Part shown: positions 48,027-56,819 of the stretch, one piece after another
How positions within the stretch are numbered: position 1 is the first letter of the stretch
Layout: each line of letters begins with the position of its first letter
DNA from: Tatumella citrea
Lineage (GTDB): Bacteria; Pseudomonadota; Gammaproteobacteria; Enterobacterales; Enterobacteriaceae
Assembly (NCBI RefSeq): GCF_002163585.1
Contig: NZ_CP015579.1
Location: 2,542,001 to 2,606,000 of the forward strand
DNA length: 64,000 nt
Direction of reading: 5' to 3'
Made by a program: the position numbers and the translations under genes
Notes under the pieces: model-generated
Database searches by the model: none
Seen by the model: the letters and a program-made list of their open reading frames with translations, nothing else
Told to the model about the DNA's origin: nothing

Positions 48027-48848
48027 TTAGCCCTGATTCAGGGTCGCTTTTGCGACTCCATTGTCAGACAGTCCCCATTTGGTCAGGATTTTCTGATAAG
48101 AACCGTCGGCAATCATGGCATCAAGGGCTTGTTGTACCGCGCTGGTCAGCACCGTGGCATCTTTACCAATCGCCATACCGGTAAACTGAGTAGAGAATGC
48201 TTTACCTACCGGTTTAAACGTCCCTTTCTCGAGGTTCATGATGTATGGCAGAGTCTCGCTGCCCTGTAATGCTGCGTCCAGCCGGTGCTGGCGTAACTGG
48301 GTACGGGCATCTGCAGTTCCCTCAGCCCCGACCACCACAATATCGGGCTTACCGGCAGGTTCACAATTCGCCTTACTCCAGCCGGCAATTTCCTGAGGGA
48401 AGGTAGTCCGACGGCTGGTTCCCACCCGTTTACCACACAGATCCAGCATATTCTTAATGTCACTGCGGGAAGACAAGGTGTAGAACTGCGGACCGCTGGA
48501 GAAGTAATCGATAAAGTTGACCACCTTCTGGCGCTCTTTGGTATCGGTCATCCCCGACATCACCATATCCACCCGTTTAGTCACTACAGCATTGACCATC
48601 TCTTCAAAACCAACTTCCTGCCAGTTGATTTTCACCCCCAGCTTCTTGCCGATCGCCATCCCCAGATCGTAATCCACCCCGGTCAGCTGATTGGTCGCCG
48701 GATCTTTAAAATCCATCGGTGGATAGTTCGGCATAATCGCTACAGTCAGGCCTTTATCTTTAATGGCTTGTGGCAACGATATATCGGCCCATGCGCTGGT
48801 TTGCAGCAATGCGGATACACATACTGCGCTCAGTAATAATTTTTTCAT
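48027..48848 (-). CDS. Periplasmic amino-acid binding protein, paralogue B
   Basis: 273-aa family-3 binding protein with a signal peptide ending TSAWA-DI. It has the Cys pair (CGKR and ANCEPAGKPD) shared with paralogue A at 42751. It sits downstream of the ATPase gene (gap 18 bases) and upstream of paralogue 3 deacetylase (gap 9 bases), so it belongs to the argH-like/ABC/deacetylase/MmgE operon. Confidence 0.9.
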   Translation of the reverse strand: MKKLLLSAVCVSALLQTSAWADISLPQAIKDKGLTVAIMPNYPPMDFKDPATNQLTGVDYDLGMAIGKKLGVKINWQEVGFEEMVNAVVTKRVDMVMSGMTDTKERQKVVNFIDYFSSGPQFYTLSSRSDIKNMLDLCGKRVGTSRRTTFPQEIAGWSKANCEPAGKPDIVVVGAEGTADARTQLRQHRLDAALQGSETLPYIMNLEKGTFKPVGKAFSTQFTGMAIGKDATVLTSAVQQALDAMIADGSYQKILTKWGLSDNGVAKATLNQG

Positions 48849-48866
48849 CTCATCACCTCAAATCAG

Positions 48867-49631
48867 TCAAAGCAGGATCGCGTTAAGAAAGTTTTTCATT
48901 CGGTCATTTTGTGGATTGAGCAGGATGTCTTCCGGCATTCCCTGTTCGATAATCCGGCCCTCATCCATAAACACCACGTTACTGGCTACCTCACGGGCAA
49001 AACCCATTTCATGAGTGACCACCAGCATGGTGGTTCCTTCTTTGGCTAACTGGCGCATCACCGCCAGCACTTCGCCGACCATTTCCGGGTCAAGCGCGGA
49101 TGTAGGTTCATCAAACAGCATCAGCTTAGGTTTCATCGCCAGTGCGCGGGCGATGGCTACACGCTGTTGCTGTCCGCCGGATAATGACTGTGGGTAGGCA
49201 TCAGCTTTATGTGCCAGGCCCACCCGATCCAGTAATGCCATCGCCTCTTCTGTCGCTTCGCGTTTTGGACGCTGCAGTACCTGGCACGGACCTTCGATGA
49301 TATTTTCGATCGCGGTTTTATGCGGAAACAGATTAAAACGCTGGAAAACCATGCCGGTTTGCAGCCGTTGCCGCGCAATCTGGTTATCACTCAGGGGATG
49401 AAGTTTATTTCCGGAAATACGGTAACCAGCCAGTTCGTTATCTACCCAGATTCCGCCCTGATCGACTTTCTCCAGCTGATTGATACAACGAAGGAAAGTA
49501 CTTTTTCCTGAACCTGAAGGGCCAAGGATGCACATCACTTCACCGTAATTAACTTCCAGGCTGACATCTTTAAGCGCATGAAACTGACCAAAATATTTAT
49601 TCACCCTGACGGCACGGACAATGTTTCTCAT
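48867..49631 (-). CDS. Polar amino-acid ABC transporter ATP-binding protein
   Basis: 254-aa GlnQ/HisP-type ATPase. Walker A is GPSGSGKST, the signature is [16 protein letters not shown], Walker B is [12 protein letters not shown], and the H-loop is [14 protein letters not shown]. The second of two adjacent ATG codons (49631) is used because AAGGAG is six bases upstream; the first (49634) is also possible. It serves the permease at 49642 and probably both paralogous binding proteins. Confidence 0.93.
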   Translation of the reverse strand: MRNIVRAVRVNKYFGQFHALKDVSLEVNYGEVMCILGPSGSGKSTFLRCINQLEKVDQGGIWVDNELAGYRISGNKLHPLSDNQIARQRLQTGMVFQRFNLFPHKTAIENIIEGPCQVLQRPKREATEEAMALLDRVGLAHKADAYPQSLSGGQQQRVAIARALAMKPKLMLFDEPTSALDPEMVGEVLAVMRQLAKEGTTMLVVTHEMGFAREVASNVVFMDEGRIIEQGMPEDILLNPQNDRMKNFLNAILL

Positions 49632-49641
49632 CATTGGCTCC

Positions 49642-50514
49642 TTAGTTACGACGACGATGGCCGCGAGAGAAGTAACGCTCCAGCCAGCTCTGACCAAACG
49701 ACAACACTGTCACCATGATCAGGTACCAGATACCGGCCACAAACAGCAGCTCCATGACTCTGGCATTGGCAAAGTAGATGTTTTGCGTGTTGTACAGCAG
49801 CTCTGAATACTGAATCATGCTGGCAAGACTGGTGGTCTTGATCATGTTGATAAATTCATTACCCACCGGTGGTAAAATGACCCGCATCGCCTGAGGCAGA
49901 ATAATTCTGCGCAATGCCTGGATACGTGGCATGCCGATAGCTTTAGCCGCTTCATATTGCCCGGTATCTACAGACAACAGGCCGCCACGTACCACTTCGG
50001 AGGTATAAGCCCCCTGGTTAATACTCAGGCCTAACAGGGCTGCCAGAAACGGAGTCATAACGCTGACGGTCTGAACACTAAATACCCCCGGAATGCTCAG
50101 CGTGGGAAATACCAGTGCCAGGTTAAACCACAGCAACAATTGCAGAATCAGTGGGGTTCCACGGAAGATCCAGGCATACCCCACCGCCAGGTAGTGCAGC
50201 ACCGGGTTGGGTGACATATACATCACGGCGGTAACCACGCCGAACAAAACGCCCAGAGCCATGGCCAACACCGACATCGTCAGCGTGTTCACGACACCAC
50301 TCAGAATGGCTTTGGCAGTAAAAAACTGCCCGACAAAAGACCATTCGATATTGCCGTGAGCAAAAGCGTTGACCAGCATTGCCAGCAACAGCAGAATCAC
50401 CACTGACGCGGTAATGCGGCCAAAATAACGCTGAGGGACGACCTGGTAGCGCTCCAGATCGTAATGCTGCTGGCTTCTGTTGATATCCTGCATGGTCGGT
50501 GTTGTTTGTGACAT
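49642..50514 (-). CDS. Polar amino-acid ABC transporter permease
   Basis: 290-aa permease with an N-terminal cytoplasmic tail of about 50 residues, then about five hydrophobic segments. The EAA loop is [33 protein letters not shown] 50514 has AAGGAG six bases upstream and starts 10 bases after the argH-like stop; an upstream in-frame ATG would lie inside that gene. Only one permease gene is present, as in homodimeric systems. Confidence 0.9.
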   Translation of the reverse strand: MSQTTPTMQDINRSQQHYDLERYQVVPQRYFGRITASVVILLLLAMLVNAFAHGNIEWSFVGQFFTAKAILSGVVNTLTMSVLAMALGVLFGVVTAVMYMSPNPVLHYLAVGYAWIFRGTPLILQLLLWFNLALVFPTLSIPGVFSVQTVSVMTPFLAALLGLSINQGAYTSEVVRGGLLSVDTGQYEAAKAIGMPRIQALRRIILPQAMRVILPPVGNEFINMIKTTSLASMIQYSELLYNTQNIYFANARVMELLFVAGIWYLIMVTVLSFGQSWLERYFSRGHRRRN

Positions 50515-50524
50515 ATCGCGCTCC

Positions 50525-51952
50525 TTAAATTCGCGGACCGGTATACTCATCAGCCCATTGCTGTTGCGCCTGCATTACGGTTTGCAGTTTTGCCAGTTGC
50601 TCACGCACACGCTCAGGAGCCGTTCCGCCATAGCCGTTACGTGCAGCCAGTGCCGATTCAAGAGTCAGGGCTGAGCGAACCTCAGAAGTCAGACGCGGAT
50701 CAACAGACTGCAACTGCGCATCGCTAAGATCAGAAAGGCCACACCCTGCCTGTTCGCAAAGCTGGACTAACTGTCCGGTAATTTCATGAGCTTCACGGAA
50801 AGGAACCCCTCGCATCGCCAGCCAGTCAGCCACTTCTGTCGCCAGGGTAAAGCCATCCGGGGCCTGATCACGCATCACTTCGGTATTGATTTTCAGTGTC
50901 GCAACCATTCCCGCCATAGCCGGTAACACCATTTGCAGCGTATCTACCGCATCAATAACGTTACGTTTGTCATCGCTAAGGTCGCGATTGTAGGAAAGCG
51001 GCATGGCTTTCATGGTGGTCAGCAGTGCCGTCAGATTGCCCACCAGACGGCCGGAACGCCCGCGGGTAAGTTCTGCAATGTCCGGATTTTTTTTCTGCGG
51101 CATAATTGAGCTGCCGGTCGCATAGCTATCATGCAGATCAACCCAGCGAAACTGACGGGAAGCCCACAGACAGACCTCTTCGCATAACCGCGATAAATTA
51201 ATGCCAATCATGCTGGTAACGAACAGGAATTCAGCGGCAAAATCGCGGCTGGAAACAGCATCGATCGAGTTTTCACAGGCACTGAGATAGCCAAGTTCTG
51301 CGGCAGCCAGTTCAGGGGTACGTGCAATGGCAGATCCGGCTAATGCCGCTGCGCCAAGTGGGCTGCGTGCCGACCGGCGATCCCAGTCCTGCATACGTTC
51401 AATATCACGGGAAAAAGACTGTGCATGTGCCAGTAACTGATGACCAAACACAATGGGCTGAGCCTGTTGCAGATGAGTAAAGCCAGGAGCAATGGTTTCA
51501 CTGTGTTGTGCGGCCAGTTCTGTCAGTGAACGTTGTAATTCAAGCAATGAACTGACAACTTTACGGCCGTTATCCCGCAGATACAGGCGTAAATCATTTA
51601 CCGTCTGGTCGTTACGGGAACGTCCGGCCCGCAATTTTCCACCTAACGGCCCCAGGCGTTCAGTCAGTGCACGCTCCACGAAGGTATGTACATCCTCATC
51701 GGCGGCTATCGGATGCAACTGACCAGCGCGAAATTCGTTATCCAGCGCATCAAGGGTTTCAAGCATCTGGCTGAGTTCCTGCTCACTGAGCAGCTTTCCA
51801 CGAAACAATTCTCCGGCGTGTGCACGACATCCTGCGAAGTCATAGGGAGCCAGCGCAAAGTAATACTCAGGGCTACGGGATAAGGCGGTTAAGCTGGCTG
51901 CCGGGGCAGCTTTAAAACGGGCTCCCCATAACAATTCGGATTTATCAGACAT
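50525..51952 (-). CDS. Argininosuccinate-lyase-family C-N lyase
   Basis: 475-aa member of the fumarase/aspartase superfamily, argininosuccinate lyase branch. GKLRAGRSRNDQ, the signature GSSIMPQKKNPD with Ser281-Ser282 on the mobile catalytic loop, and GFTHLQQAQP are intact. It is the first gene of an operon with an amino-acid transporter, not with arg genes, so it is unlikely to be biosynthetic ArgH. Close relatives in this branch include EDDS lyase and similar aminopolycarboxylate lyases that split N-substituted aspartates to fumarate and an amine. The exact substrate is not shown by the sequence. Confidence 0.85.
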   Translation of the reverse strand: MSDKSELLWGARFKAAPAASLTALSRSPEYYFALAPYDFAGCRAHAGELFRGKLLSEQELSQMLETLDALDNEFRAGQLHPIAADEDVHTFVERALTERLGPLGGKLRAGRSRNDQTVNDLRLYLRDNGRKVVSSLLELQRSLTELAAQHSETIAPGFTHLQQAQPIVFGHQLLAHAQSFSRDIERMQDWDRRSARSPLGAAALAGSAIARTPELAAAELGYLSACENSIDAVSSRDFAAEFLFVTSMIGINLSRLCEEVCLWASRQFRWVDLHDSYATGSSIMPQKKNPDIAELTRGRSGRLVGNLTALLTTMKAMPLSYNRDLSDDKRNVIDAVDTLQMVLPAMAGMVATLKINTEVMRDQAPDGFTLATEVADWLAMRGVPFREAHEITGQLVQLCEQAGCGLSDLSDAQLQSVDPRLTSEVRSALTLESALAARNGYGGTAPERVREQLAKLQTVMQAQQQWADEYTGPRI

Positions 51953-51975
51953 GTAACTCCCTTCATTTTAAAATG

Positions 51976-52018
51976 CGTAGAAATAAGAAAAACATTTAGA
52001 TGATTCCGTAGAAATCAT
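51976..52018. promoter_or_regulatory. Candidate LysR operator between the lyase operon and its regulator
   Basis: ATGATT-N7-AATCAT inverted repeat at 52000-52018 and two direct copies of CGTAGAAAT starting at 51976 and 52008 lie in the 156-base divergent spacer, where LysR proteins usually bind. Confidence 0.5.
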
Positions 52019-52108
52019 GAAAACTTATTACCTGTAAAACTGGATAAATTATTTAATTTCAGGTTCACTATACTTCTACCTAATTAACCGGGGAGTTAAA
52101 TAACAAAT

Positions 52109-53077
52109 ATGGAAAGTAAGGTTTCTCATTCCGGAAACAACAATAAAAACCCAATTGAAAATGCTGGTTTTGTCCTCAGCAATGTTGACCTTAAATTATT
52201 ACGGGTATTTAAATACGTGGTAGAGTTTGGGGGATTCACTGCCGCCAGCAGAGAGCTAAACACTGGTCTGGCGGCCATCAGCAAACAGGTATCTGACCTG
52301 GAAATTCGCTTAGGTATGACTCTCTGCACCCGCGGGCGGGAAGGGTTTGAGCTGACTCAGCACGGGGTAAATGTTTATCAGGCAACTCTGGAGTTATTCA
52401 CCTCTCTGAGCTTATTCCGTGAGCGTGTACATAATACCCGTAAGGAATTGCTGGGAGATATTACCATTTGTATCGTTGATAATACTATTTCTGATCCACA
52501 CTCTCCTGTCACCACCGCAGTGCAATACCTGCACCATAATGCACCAAAAGTTAAAATCCGCCTGCAGACTGCCTCGATTGATAATATTGAACGGGGAATT
52601 ATTGAAGGGCGATTAAATTGTGGTATTGGTCCGGTATATGAAATAAAAGACGAGTTTGATTATTATCCCCTTTATACAGAAACATCAAAAATATATTGTT
52701 CTTCCAGCCACCCTGTTTATTCAGAAAGTAATGACGGAATTATATCTGATAAAAAGTTACGCGAACAAAAATTAATAAATCATCTGTATATTAAAACCCA
52801 GGATATGCGCCGTCTGGTACCTTCCCAGGAAAGCGGCATACAGGCGGTTCAGGTAGAATCCGTGGCTATCCTGATCCTGACTGGCTGCTTTATCGGATAT
52901 TTACCAGATCATTACGCCACCCCTTATGTAGAGCGTGGGCAGCTTTGTGAACTGGGAGATGAGTCTTTTCATACAGAAGATATATTTTATCTGATCATTA
53001 AAAAAGGCAGACAAATAAATCCTATCATCCGGTTATTTATGACCGCGCTGGGAATTGAGGAAACTTCCGCCGCCTGA
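52109..53077 (+). CDS. LysR-family regulator of the lyase/ABC/deacetylase operon
   Basis: 322-aa LysR-type regulator. A 30-residue N-terminal extension precedes the HTH (LKLLRVFKYVVEFGGFTAASRELNTGLAAISKQVSDLE). It is divergent from the argH-like gene by 156 bases with operator-like repeats in between, so it is the probable regulator. Base composition is more AT-rich in the second half (for example 52640-52800) than in the neighbours, hinting at a separate origin. Confidence 0.86.
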   Translation: MESKVSHSGNNNKNPIENAGFVLSNVDLKLLRVFKYVVEFGGFTAASRELNTGLAAISKQVSDLEIRLGMTLCTRGREGFELTQHGVNVYQATLELFTSLSLFRERVHNTRKELLGDITICIVDNTISDPHSPVTTAVQYLHHNAPKVKIRLQTASIDNIERGIIEGRLNCGIGPVYEIKDEFDYYPLYTETSKIYCSSSHPVYSESNDGIISDKKLREQKLINHLYIKTQDMRRLVPSQESGIQAVQVESVAILILTGCFIGYLPDHYATPYVERGQLCELGDESFHTEDIFYLIIKKGRQINPIIRLFMTALGIEETSAA

Positions 53078-53357
53078 AGCCTTTAGGCACTTTCTCTGCC
53101 GGTTTGCACCATTGCAGAGCCTTCGACAAAATAGCGAACTGTAACAACCGGTGGTCAGCACAGATCCGGGTAAACGGTGAGCTCAACAATCTCTGGTCGT
53201 AACCACTTAAGCCGGCACTGTCAGAAAAAGAACCACACGGCTTACAAACCGGTACCTGACCAACCTTAACAGTCGGTTATCTGGCCGGAATGGACGTTTC
53301 TGCCCTGCCGTCAGGAGAACCAGAAAAGCTATCGGCTGCTTCAGCAGAAATCTGGTG

Positions 53358-54044
53358 CTAGCCTGCATGTGCATCCAACGGATTTTCCAGGAATGCAATA
53401 ACAACTTCTGCTTTACCGGTAAGGTGATCTTTGAGTATTTTTGCCAGCCGTTCCCCGTCACGTTGGCGCAGAGCAGACATCATCTGTTCATGTTCAACCA
53501 CCGCCCTCTCCCAGTCTGCGGGTTTCTTCCTGGCCACATAACGCACTGCATGGGTACGGGCACTCAGATGCTGATATAACAGGGTGAGTTGTGCGTTCCC
53601 TGCAATACCGAACAAGGTGTTGTGAATCCTCTGATTGCGCTCTGCATAACCTGCTGCGTCCCGTGCCTGGTAACATTGAATCATCTCATCGTGCAACAAC
53701 TGCATGGAATCAATTTGCAGGTCAGTTATCTGCTTGCAGGCCAGCTCAGCTGCCAGGGCTTCCAGCGCACCGATTACCGGAAACAGTTCTCTGACATCCT
53801 CAACAGACGTTACTGCGACTCTGGCACCACGATGCGGAGCCAGAGTGATCAATCCTTCTCTGCTCAGTACTTTCAGTGCTTCACGCAGCGGTGTGCGGGA
53901 TACCGAAAAACGCTCACATAACGCGTGCTCATCAATTTTCGCACCAGGCTCCAGCTCCAGATTCAGGATCATATGTCTCAGTTGCTGAGCAACCTCTGCA
54001 TGCAGGCTGGTTCCCGGTGTCAAAAACGGTTTTTTGTCTGTCAT
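53358..54044 (-). CDS. GntR-family (FadR/FCD subgroup) regulator
   Basis: 228-aa regulator. The winged HTH has LEPGAKIDEHALCERFSVSRTPLREALKVLSREGLI (about residues 29-63), followed by an all-helical FCD effector domain that usually binds carboxylic acids through a metal. ATG 54044 is chosen because AAGGA lies upstream and the protein begins just before the HTH; the frame is open 84 bases further. It is divergent from the gluconate-dehydrogenase-type operon at 54295, which it likely controls. Confidence 0.86.
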   Translation of the reverse strand: MTDKKPFLTPGTSLHAEVAQQLRHMILNLELEPGAKIDEHALCERFSVSRTPLREALKVLSREGLITLAPHRGARVAVTSVEDVRELFPVIGALEALAAELACKQITDLQIDSMQLLHDEMIQCYQARDAAGYAERNQRIHNTLFGIAGNAQLTLLYQHLSARTHAVRYVARKKPADWERAVVEHEQMMSALRQRDGERLAKILKDHLTGKAEVVIAFLENPLDAHAG

Positions 54045-54242
54045 CTGCGCATCCTTCTTCGGCAAAATCGCTCCCCTGAATGACTCTGCGCCAGGCCCCG
54101 GGGCATTGCAAGTCAAAAGCAGCAACACAGCAAGCCGCCCGGCGTCTTTTTAAGCAATTTGTTGCATTTTCACCAGCTATGTTTGATCTATGTTAAAAAA
54201 CCACAGTAAGCCGCTGGCTATTTATCCCCTCTTCGACCAGGC

Positions 54243-54280
54243 TAATTATAATTCAAAATGTAAAAATGAATTCATAATTA
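54243..54280. repeat. Near-palindrome in front of the dehydrogenase operon
   Basis: TAATTATAATTC (54243-54254) and GAATTCATAATTA (54268-54280) are complementary except for one extra base, with a 13-base spacer, 15 bases before the ATG. It is a candidate operator for the divergent GntR protein or a leader hairpin. Confidence 0.4.
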
Positions 54281-54294
54281 ACTTTGGAGCGGCA

Positions 54295-55029
54295 ATGTCA
54301 GATAAACCTTCCCATTCCAGGCGTGATTTCCTGCTGAAATCACTCACTCTGATCCCTGCGGTTTCCGTAGGAGGTGCTATTACCAGCGGTATCGCAGGAC
54401 CGGGCAATGCTCAGGCGGCCGAAACCTCTGCTACAGCCGCGACAGCGCAGACTCCCTATTCCCCCGTATTTTTCAAACCTGACGAGTGGGCATTTGTGAA
54501 AGCAGCCTGCGCCCGGCTGATACCTGCCGATGATATGGGGCCTGGCGCGTTGGAGGCCGGGGTGCCTGAATTTCTCGATCGTCACCTGCAGACCCCTTAT
54601 GCCAACGGTTCTGTCTGGTATACCCAGGGGCCATTTGTTGAGGCAGGACCGGAATTTGGCTATCAGGGTCGTAAAACGCTGAGTGAGATCATTCGTTCAG
54701 GGATCCGTGGTGTTATCGGCTGGACGCAGAGCAATAAACAGCAGACGTTCGATGCCCTGACCCATGCAGAACAGGAAGAAATATTGGTGGCATTGGAAAA
54801 AGGCAAGATCCATCTGGAAGAGATGGATGCCAAAACCTTCTTCGACTACTTCCTGGGTGAAGTGCGCAATGGCTTCTTTGCTGATCCTTCCTACGGAGGC
54901 AACAAAGGGATGGTCGGCTGGAAGCTGATCGGCTTCCCGGGCATGCGTGCCGATTACATAGATTTCATTACCGTCCGCGATAAACCTTATCCGCTCGGAC
55001 CGGTAGATTTGGCAGGGAACAGGGGTTAA
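54295..55029 (+). CDS. Gluconate 2-dehydrogenase-type small subunit (subunit 3)
   Basis: 244-aa gamma subunit of a periplasmic flavin/cytochrome dehydrogenase. A Tat signal (S8-R-R-D-F-L, then a hydrophobic stretch ending near QAAE) exports the folded flavoprotein partner with it. ATG 54295 is preferred because GGAG is six bases upstream; the frame opens earlier. It is followed after two bases by the flavoprotein gene. Members oxidise gluconate, 2-ketogluconate, sorbitol or fructose; the substrate cannot be read from this subunit. Confidence 0.9.
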   Translation: MSDKPSHSRRDFLLKSLTLIPAVSVGGAITSGIAGPGNAQAAETSATAATAQTPYSPVFFKPDEWAFVKAACARLIPADDMGPGALEAGVPEFLDRHLQTPYANGSVWYTQGPFVEAGPEFGYQGRKTLSEIIRSGIRGVIGWTQSNKQQTFDALTHAEQEEILVALEKGKIHLEEMDAKTFFDYFLGEVRNGFFADPSYGGNKGMVGWKLIGFPGMRADYIDFITVRDKPYPLGPVDLAGNRG

Positions 55030-55031
55030 CA

Positions 55032-56807
55032 ATGGCTATTGTAAAAAATAAGACCGATGTAGTGATCGTGGGGATGGGTTGGACCGGTGCCATTATGGCG
55101 AAAGAGATGACAGATGCCGGGCTTTCGGTAGTCGCTCTCGAACGCGGAGCTGATCGGGATACGGAACCAGATTTTGCTTATCCTGGAGTCGTAGACGAAT
55201 TACAGGGTTCGGTGCACCGCCGCTATCTGCAAAGCCTGCACCAGGAAACGGTTACTGTGCGTCATAACACGGGTTCTGTGGCGGTTCCTTACCGTCAGAT
55301 GGGCTCATTTAAGCCTGGCACCGGAGTGGGAGGCGCCGGCAGCCACTGGTCAGGATGCCATTTTCGTCCGCTGCCTGAAGATTTACGCCTGCGTAGTAAC
55401 CTGGAGGAACGTTACGGCAAATCTTTTATTCCGTCAGATATGACTATCGACGATTTTCCGGTCAGCTACGATGAACTGGAACCGCATCTCGATATGTTTG
55501 AAAAGGTTTGTGGTACCTCAGGCAAGGCCGGAGTGATCCGTGGAGTTGTTCAGGCGGGAGGAAATCCGTTCGAAGGCTCGCGTAGCGGAGAGTATCCACT
55601 GGGCCCTAACCCCAACTATCTGGGTGCCGAGTGGTTTTATAAAGCCGCCAGGGAAAAGGGCTATCACCCCTATCCTATCCCGGCCTCCAATGCCGCCGGC
55701 CCTTACATTAACCCTTATGGCTGTCAGATGGGCCCCTGTAATGCCTGTGGTTTTTGCAGTGATTACGGTTGTCTTAATTATTCAAAAGCGAGTCCGAACA
55801 TCTGTATTATGCCGGTTTTGCGTCAGCGTAAAAATTTTGAATTACGCACCCATGCTCAGGTTCTGAAAGTAAATCTGAGCAGCGACGGCAAAAAAGCTAC
55901 CGGAGTAACCTATCTGGACAGTAATGGTCAGGAAACCGAACAACCGGCTGACCTGGTGCTGTTATGCGCCTTCTCACTCTATAACGTCCATCTGATGCTG
56001 CTGTCACAAATTGGCAAGCCTTACGACCCTGTCAGTAATGAAGGAACCGTAGGCCGCAACTACTCCTACCAGAACCTTAACCGCGTGATGATGTTCTATG
56101 ATCAAAGCGTACAGGCCAACGGCTTTATTGGAATCGGTGGTTCCGGAACCACAATGGATGATCTGAACGGCAATCAGCTGGACAATGCGCAGGCCGGGTT
56201 TGTCGGCGGCGGAATCATCTGGGCAAGGCAGCCAGGCAATGGTCCGGTGCGCGGCGTTGCTGTGCCAAAAGGTACCCCGGGTTGGGGATCGGCCTGGAAA
56301 AAAGCAGTTTCAGAAAGCTTCCGTCATTCGTTCTATTACGAAGTCCAGGGAGCCTGCATGTCTTATCAGCAAAACTATCTGAGCCTGGACCCTACCTGGA
56401 AAGATGCTTTTGGCCGTCCTCTGTTACGGATGACTTTTGACTGGCAGCCTAACGAAGTTAAGGCTTCACAGTTTCTGGTCGGGAAAGCGGTGGATATGTG
56501 TCAGGTACTCAATCCGAAATCTATCTCCAGCGATGCCAAAAAAGACGGCGCTCATTACGATATCACCAAATATCAGAGTACCCACACCTGTGGCGGTGCG
56601 GTAATGGGCAGCGACCCGAAAAAATCGGCACTGAACCGTTATCTGCAATCCTGGGATGTGCCAAACGTGTTTGCTATCGGGGCGAATGCCTTTCCACAGA
56701 ATAATGGATACAACCCTACCGGTCTGGTGGGCGGGCTGGCCTACTGGGCTGCCACCGCTATTCGTGAACAATACCTGAAAAACCCGGGCCCGTTGGTCCA
56801 GGCATAG
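55032..56807 (+). CDS. GMC-family flavoprotein subunit of gluconate dehydrogenase-type complex
   Basis: 591-aa FAD subunit of the GMC oxidoreductase family. The dinucleotide motif VIVGMGWTGAIMAKEM begins at residue 10, and GVGGAGSHWSG follows. A Cys-rich stretch CQMGPCNACGFCSDYGC near residues 230-247 matches the place where related fructose/gluconate dehydrogenases carry a [3Fe-4S] cluster. The C-terminal HTCGGAVMG and NPTGLVGGLAYW form the catalytic end. It lacks its own signal peptide and is co-exported with the Tat-tagged small subunit. Substrate candidates are gluconate, 2-ketogluconate or a polyol. Confidence 0.9.
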   Translation: MAIVKNKTDVVIVGMGWTGAIMAKEMTDAGLSVVALERGADRDTEPDFAYPGVVDELQGSVHRRYLQSLHQETVTVRHNTGSVAVPYRQMGSFKPGTGVGGAGSHWSGCHFRPLPEDLRLRSNLEERYGKSFIPSDMTIDDFPVSYDELEPHLDMFEKVCGTSGKAGVIRGVVQAGGNPFEGSRSGEYPLGPNPNYLGAEWFYKAAREKGYHPYPIPASNAAGPYINPYGCQMGPCNACGFCSDYGCLNYSKASPNICIMPVLRQRKNFELRTHAQVLKVNLSSDGKKATGVTYLDSNGQETEQPADLVLLCAFSLYNVHLMLLSQIGKPYDPVSNEGTVGRNYSYQNLNRVMMFYDQSVQANGFIGIGGSGTTMDDLNGNQLDNAQAGFVGGGIIWARQPGNGPVRGVAVPKGTPGWGSAWKKAVSESFRHSFYYEVQGACMSYQQNYLSLDPTWKDAFGRPLLRMTFDWQPNEVKASQFLVGKAVDMCQVLNPKSISSDAKKDGAHYDITKYQSTHTCGGAVMGSDPKKSALNRYLQSWDVPNVFAIGANAFPQNNGYNPTGLVGGLAYWAATAIREQYLKNPGPLVQA

Positions 56808-56819
56808 GAGCCAGTACAG

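Noticed and set aside
50525..51952. Biosynthetic argininosuccinate lyase ArgH
   Set aside because: The gene is in an operon with an amino-acid ABC transporter and catabolic enzymes, not with argBCE, so I treat it as a paralogue; the whole genome would be needed to exclude it fully.
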